5,273 bases of DNA from Proteobacteria bacterium UBA652 (lineage in GTDB: Bacteria; Pseudomonadota; Gammaproteobacteria; Nitrosococcales; Methylophagaceae). This document shows positions 3,362-5,273 of this stretch, in pieces. Location: positions 1-5,273 of the forward strand of contig DBOG01000060.1 of the NCBI GenBank assembly GCA_002299915.1. The letters run 5' to 3'. Every line of letters starts with the position of its first letter. Position 1 is the stretch's first letter. The notes under the pieces are model-generated. The model was not told where the DNA came from, ran no database searches, and worked only from the letters and a program-made list of their open reading frames with translations. The position numbers and the translations under genes were made by a program.

Positions 3362-5273
3362 ATGGCTACACGTAGACATTTAGCAAACGCCATCCGTGCA
3401 CTGAGTATGGATGCAGTTCAAAAAGCAAACTCGGGTCACCCAGGCGCACCGATGGGGATGGCAGATATTGCCGAAGTATTGTGGAATGACCACATGAAAC
3501 ATAACCCGACTAGCCCAAAATGGGCAGATCGTGACCGTTTCATTTTATCGAATGGCCATGGCTCAATGTTGATTTATTCTTTGTTGCATTTGTCAGGTTA
3601 TGACTTGCCAATGTCTTCATTATCTTCTTTCCGTCAGCTTCACTCACAATGTGCGGGTCATCCTGAATATGGTTATGCACCCGGTATTGAAACAACAACT
3701 GGTCCTTTAGGACAAGGTATTACCAACGGTGTGGGTATGGCAATGGCTGAAAAGTTATTGGCTGACCAATTTAACAAGCCGGGGTACGACATCGTTGACC
3801 ACAACACCTATGTGTTCTTGGGAGATGGTTGTTTGATGGAAGGTGTATCTCATGAAGGGTGTGCGCTTGCTGGTACATGGGGTCTGGGCAACTTGATCGC
3901 ATTCTGGGATGACAATAATATCTCTATCGATGGTCACATCGACGGTTGGTACACAGATGACACGGTTAAGCGTTTTGAAGCTTACGGCTGGCATGTTGTA
4001 TCGGTTGATGGCCATGATTCAGACGCAATCAATGCGGCAATTAACGAGGCTAAATCTATTAAAGATAAGCCTTCTATGATCTGTTGTAAAACAGTGATTG
4101 GTTTTGGTTCTCCTAATAAACGTGGCACACATGATTGTCATGGTGCGGCATTGGGTGAAGAAGAAGTGGCATTAACCCGTGCAGAATTAGGCTGGGATGC
4201 GGCACCATTTGAAATCCCTGCTGATGTTTATGAAGGCTGGGATGCAAAAGCATCTGGCGCGGCTAAAGAAGCCGCTTGGAATGCTAAGTTCGACGCTTAT
4301 GCGAAAGAATACCCAGAACTAGCAGCAGAATTCACCCGCCGCATGGCCGGTGATTTGCCGTCAAACTGGAAAGCAGCAACCGATGCAATGATTGCAGAAA
4401 CGAACGAAGCAGCAGCTTCATTAGCGTCTCGCCAAGCATCACAAAAAACAATCGCGGCTTTAGCACCTGTTTTACCTGAATTCTTAGGCGGCTCTGCTGA
4501 CTTAACGGGTTCTAACTTAACGAGCTGTGATAGCTTTACCCATGTGAGCGGCAAAAAACCAGGTAACTACATCTCTTACGGTGTACGTGAATTTGGTATG
4601 TATGCCATCATGAACGGTATGACGCTACACGGTGGTTTAATTCCATTCGGCGGCACATTCCACATGTTCTCTGATTATGCTAAAAGCGCCTTCCGGATGG
4701 CGGCATTGATGGGTATTCGTACGGTTGCTGTGCTGACGCATGACTCTATCGGTCAAGGTGAAGATGGTCCAACGCATCAACCCATCGAAAACACTTCGGC
4801 AATGCGTTATATCCCGAATATGGATGTATGGCGCCCTGCGGATTCTGTTGAAGTTGCAGTGGCTTGGACAGCGTCTGTTGAACGTGCAGATGGTCCTTCA
4901 GCGTTAATTTTAAGCCGTCAAGGTATTCCGGGTCGTAAGCATGATACAGCTGATTTTGCTGCCATGCGCAAAGGTGCTTATGTATTAGTTGAAGCGAAAG
5001 GCAATGCAGACGTTATCTTAATCGCGACAGGTTCTGAAGTTGATTTAGCAGCTAAAGCTGCCGAAGCACTAGCCGCTGATGGTGTCAACGCACGCGTTGT
5101 GTCTATGCCATCTACAAATGTGTTTGATCGTCAAGACCAAGCCTATAAAGATAGTATCTTAACGCCTGGCGTGAAACGCGTTTCTGTTGAAGCGGGTGTA
5201 ACGGATTTCTGGCGTAAGTATGTTGGCCTAGAAGGCGGCACTGTTGGTATCGATACCTTTGGTGAATCTGCAC
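3362..5273 (+). CDS. tkt: Transketolase, 3' end outside the window
   Basis: Transketolase moves two-carbon ketol units between sugar phosphates (xylulose 5-phosphate to ribose 5-phosphate or erythrose 4-phosphate) in the cytoplasmic pentose phosphate pathway, using thiamine diphosphate and a divalent metal. 637 codons are present without a stop; compared with E. coli TktA about 28 residues are missing beyond FGESA. Visible key residues are His26 (SGHPGAPMG), His66 (SNGHGS), His100 (AGHPE), the diphosphate/metal motif Gly154-Asp155-Gly156 with Asn185, His257 and His260 (GTHDCHG), the cofactor-activating Glu410 (VREFGM), Asp468 and His472 (EDGPTHQP). All match the E. coli positions, with a one-residue deletion before residue 257. 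The order is the normal one: N-terminal cofactor domain, pyrimidine-binding domain from about 350, and C-terminal domain from about 540. It has its own leader and strong ribosome binding site. Carbon-fixing and methylotrophic relatives also use this enzyme in the Calvin or RuMP cycle, but no neighbour here shows such a role. Confidence 0.98.
   Translation, partial: MATRRHLANAIRALSMDAVQKANSGHPGAPMGMADIAEVLWNDHMKHNPTSPKWADRDRFILSNGHGSMLIYSLLHLSGYDLPMSSLSSFRQLHSQCAGHPEYGYAPGIETTTGPLGQGITNGVGMAMAEKLLADQFNKPGYDIVDHNTYVFLGDGCLMEGVSHEGCALAGTWGLGNLIAFWDDNNISIDGHIDGWYTDDTVKRFEAYGWHVVSVDGHDSDAINAAINEAKSIKDKPSMICCKTVIGFGSPNKRGTHDCHGAALGEEEVALTRAELGWDAAPFEIPADVYEGWDAKASGAAKEAAWNAKFDAYAKEYPELAAEFTRRMAGDLPSNWKAATDAMIAETNEAAASLASRQASQKTIAALAPVLPEFLGGSADLTGSNLTSCDSFTHVSGKKPGNYISYGVREFGMYAIMNGMTLHGGLIPFGGTFHMFSDYAKSAFRMAALMGIRTVAVLTHDSIGQGEDGPTHQPIENTSAMRYIPNMDVWRPADSVEVAVAWTASVERADGPSALILSRQGIPGRKHDTADFAAMRKGAYVLVEAKGNADVILIATGSEVDLAAKAAEALAADGVNARVVSMPSTNVFDRQDQAYKDSILTPGVKRVSVEAGVTDFWRKYVGLEGGTVGIDTFGESA

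Noticed and set aside
3755..4554. Two minus-strand frames of 85-86 codons (3755-4015 and 4297-4554)
   Set aside because: Both are antisense to tkt, which is continuous and fully conserved over these positions.
1..5273. CRISPR array, tRNA, rRNA or insertion sequence
   Set aside because: I found no regularly spaced identical repeats, no cloverleaf, no transposase and no terminal inverted repeats. The only long periodicity is the protein-level 23-residue register of the gene at 412.

Overview
The window most resembles a chromosomal segment of a gammaproteobacterium with a moderately AT-rich genome. The main evidence is the transketolase at the right end, which follows the Escherichia coli TktA pattern almost residue for residue, including every catalytic position I could check. 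Plain Shine-Dalgarno sites and sigma70-like spacing are consistent with this. The exact genus cannot be fixed from the sequence. All well-supported genes are on the + strand.

Layout: (1) 12-40 is an intrinsic terminator that closes a gene outside the window. (2) 41-411 is a leader region with no recognised gene. It holds one speculative 31-codon ORF behind a good Shine-Dalgarno sequence and a candidate promoter for the next gene. (3) 412-1827 encodes a secreted 471-residue protein made of four Cys...Trp modules built on an exact 23-residue register, ending in a peptidoglycan-binding domain. (4) 1850-1883 is a long hairpin whose + strand U-tract is missing. An open frame without a ribosome binding site or signal peptide (1874-2425) starts inside it and looks like the remainder of a longer exported protein. 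(5) 2426-2676 is intergenic, with a hairpin and short inverted and direct repeats. (6) 2677-3234 encodes a cytoplasmic thioredoxin-fold redoxin with a CNHC active site. (7) 3235-3361 is the tkt leader. (8) 3362 to the window end is tkt, cut off about 28 residues before its expected C-terminus.

The genes do not form an obvious operon. The gaps are 46 nt or more (about 250 nt and 127 nt for the last two) and the functions are unrelated: cell envelope, unknown, thiol redox, pentose phosphate metabolism. No CRISPR array, tRNA, rRNA or insertion sequence was seen. The most unusual content is the regular repeat architecture of the envelope protein and the rearrangement-like junction between its terminator and the headless ORF. 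Nothing here amounts to a demonstrable new multi-gene system.
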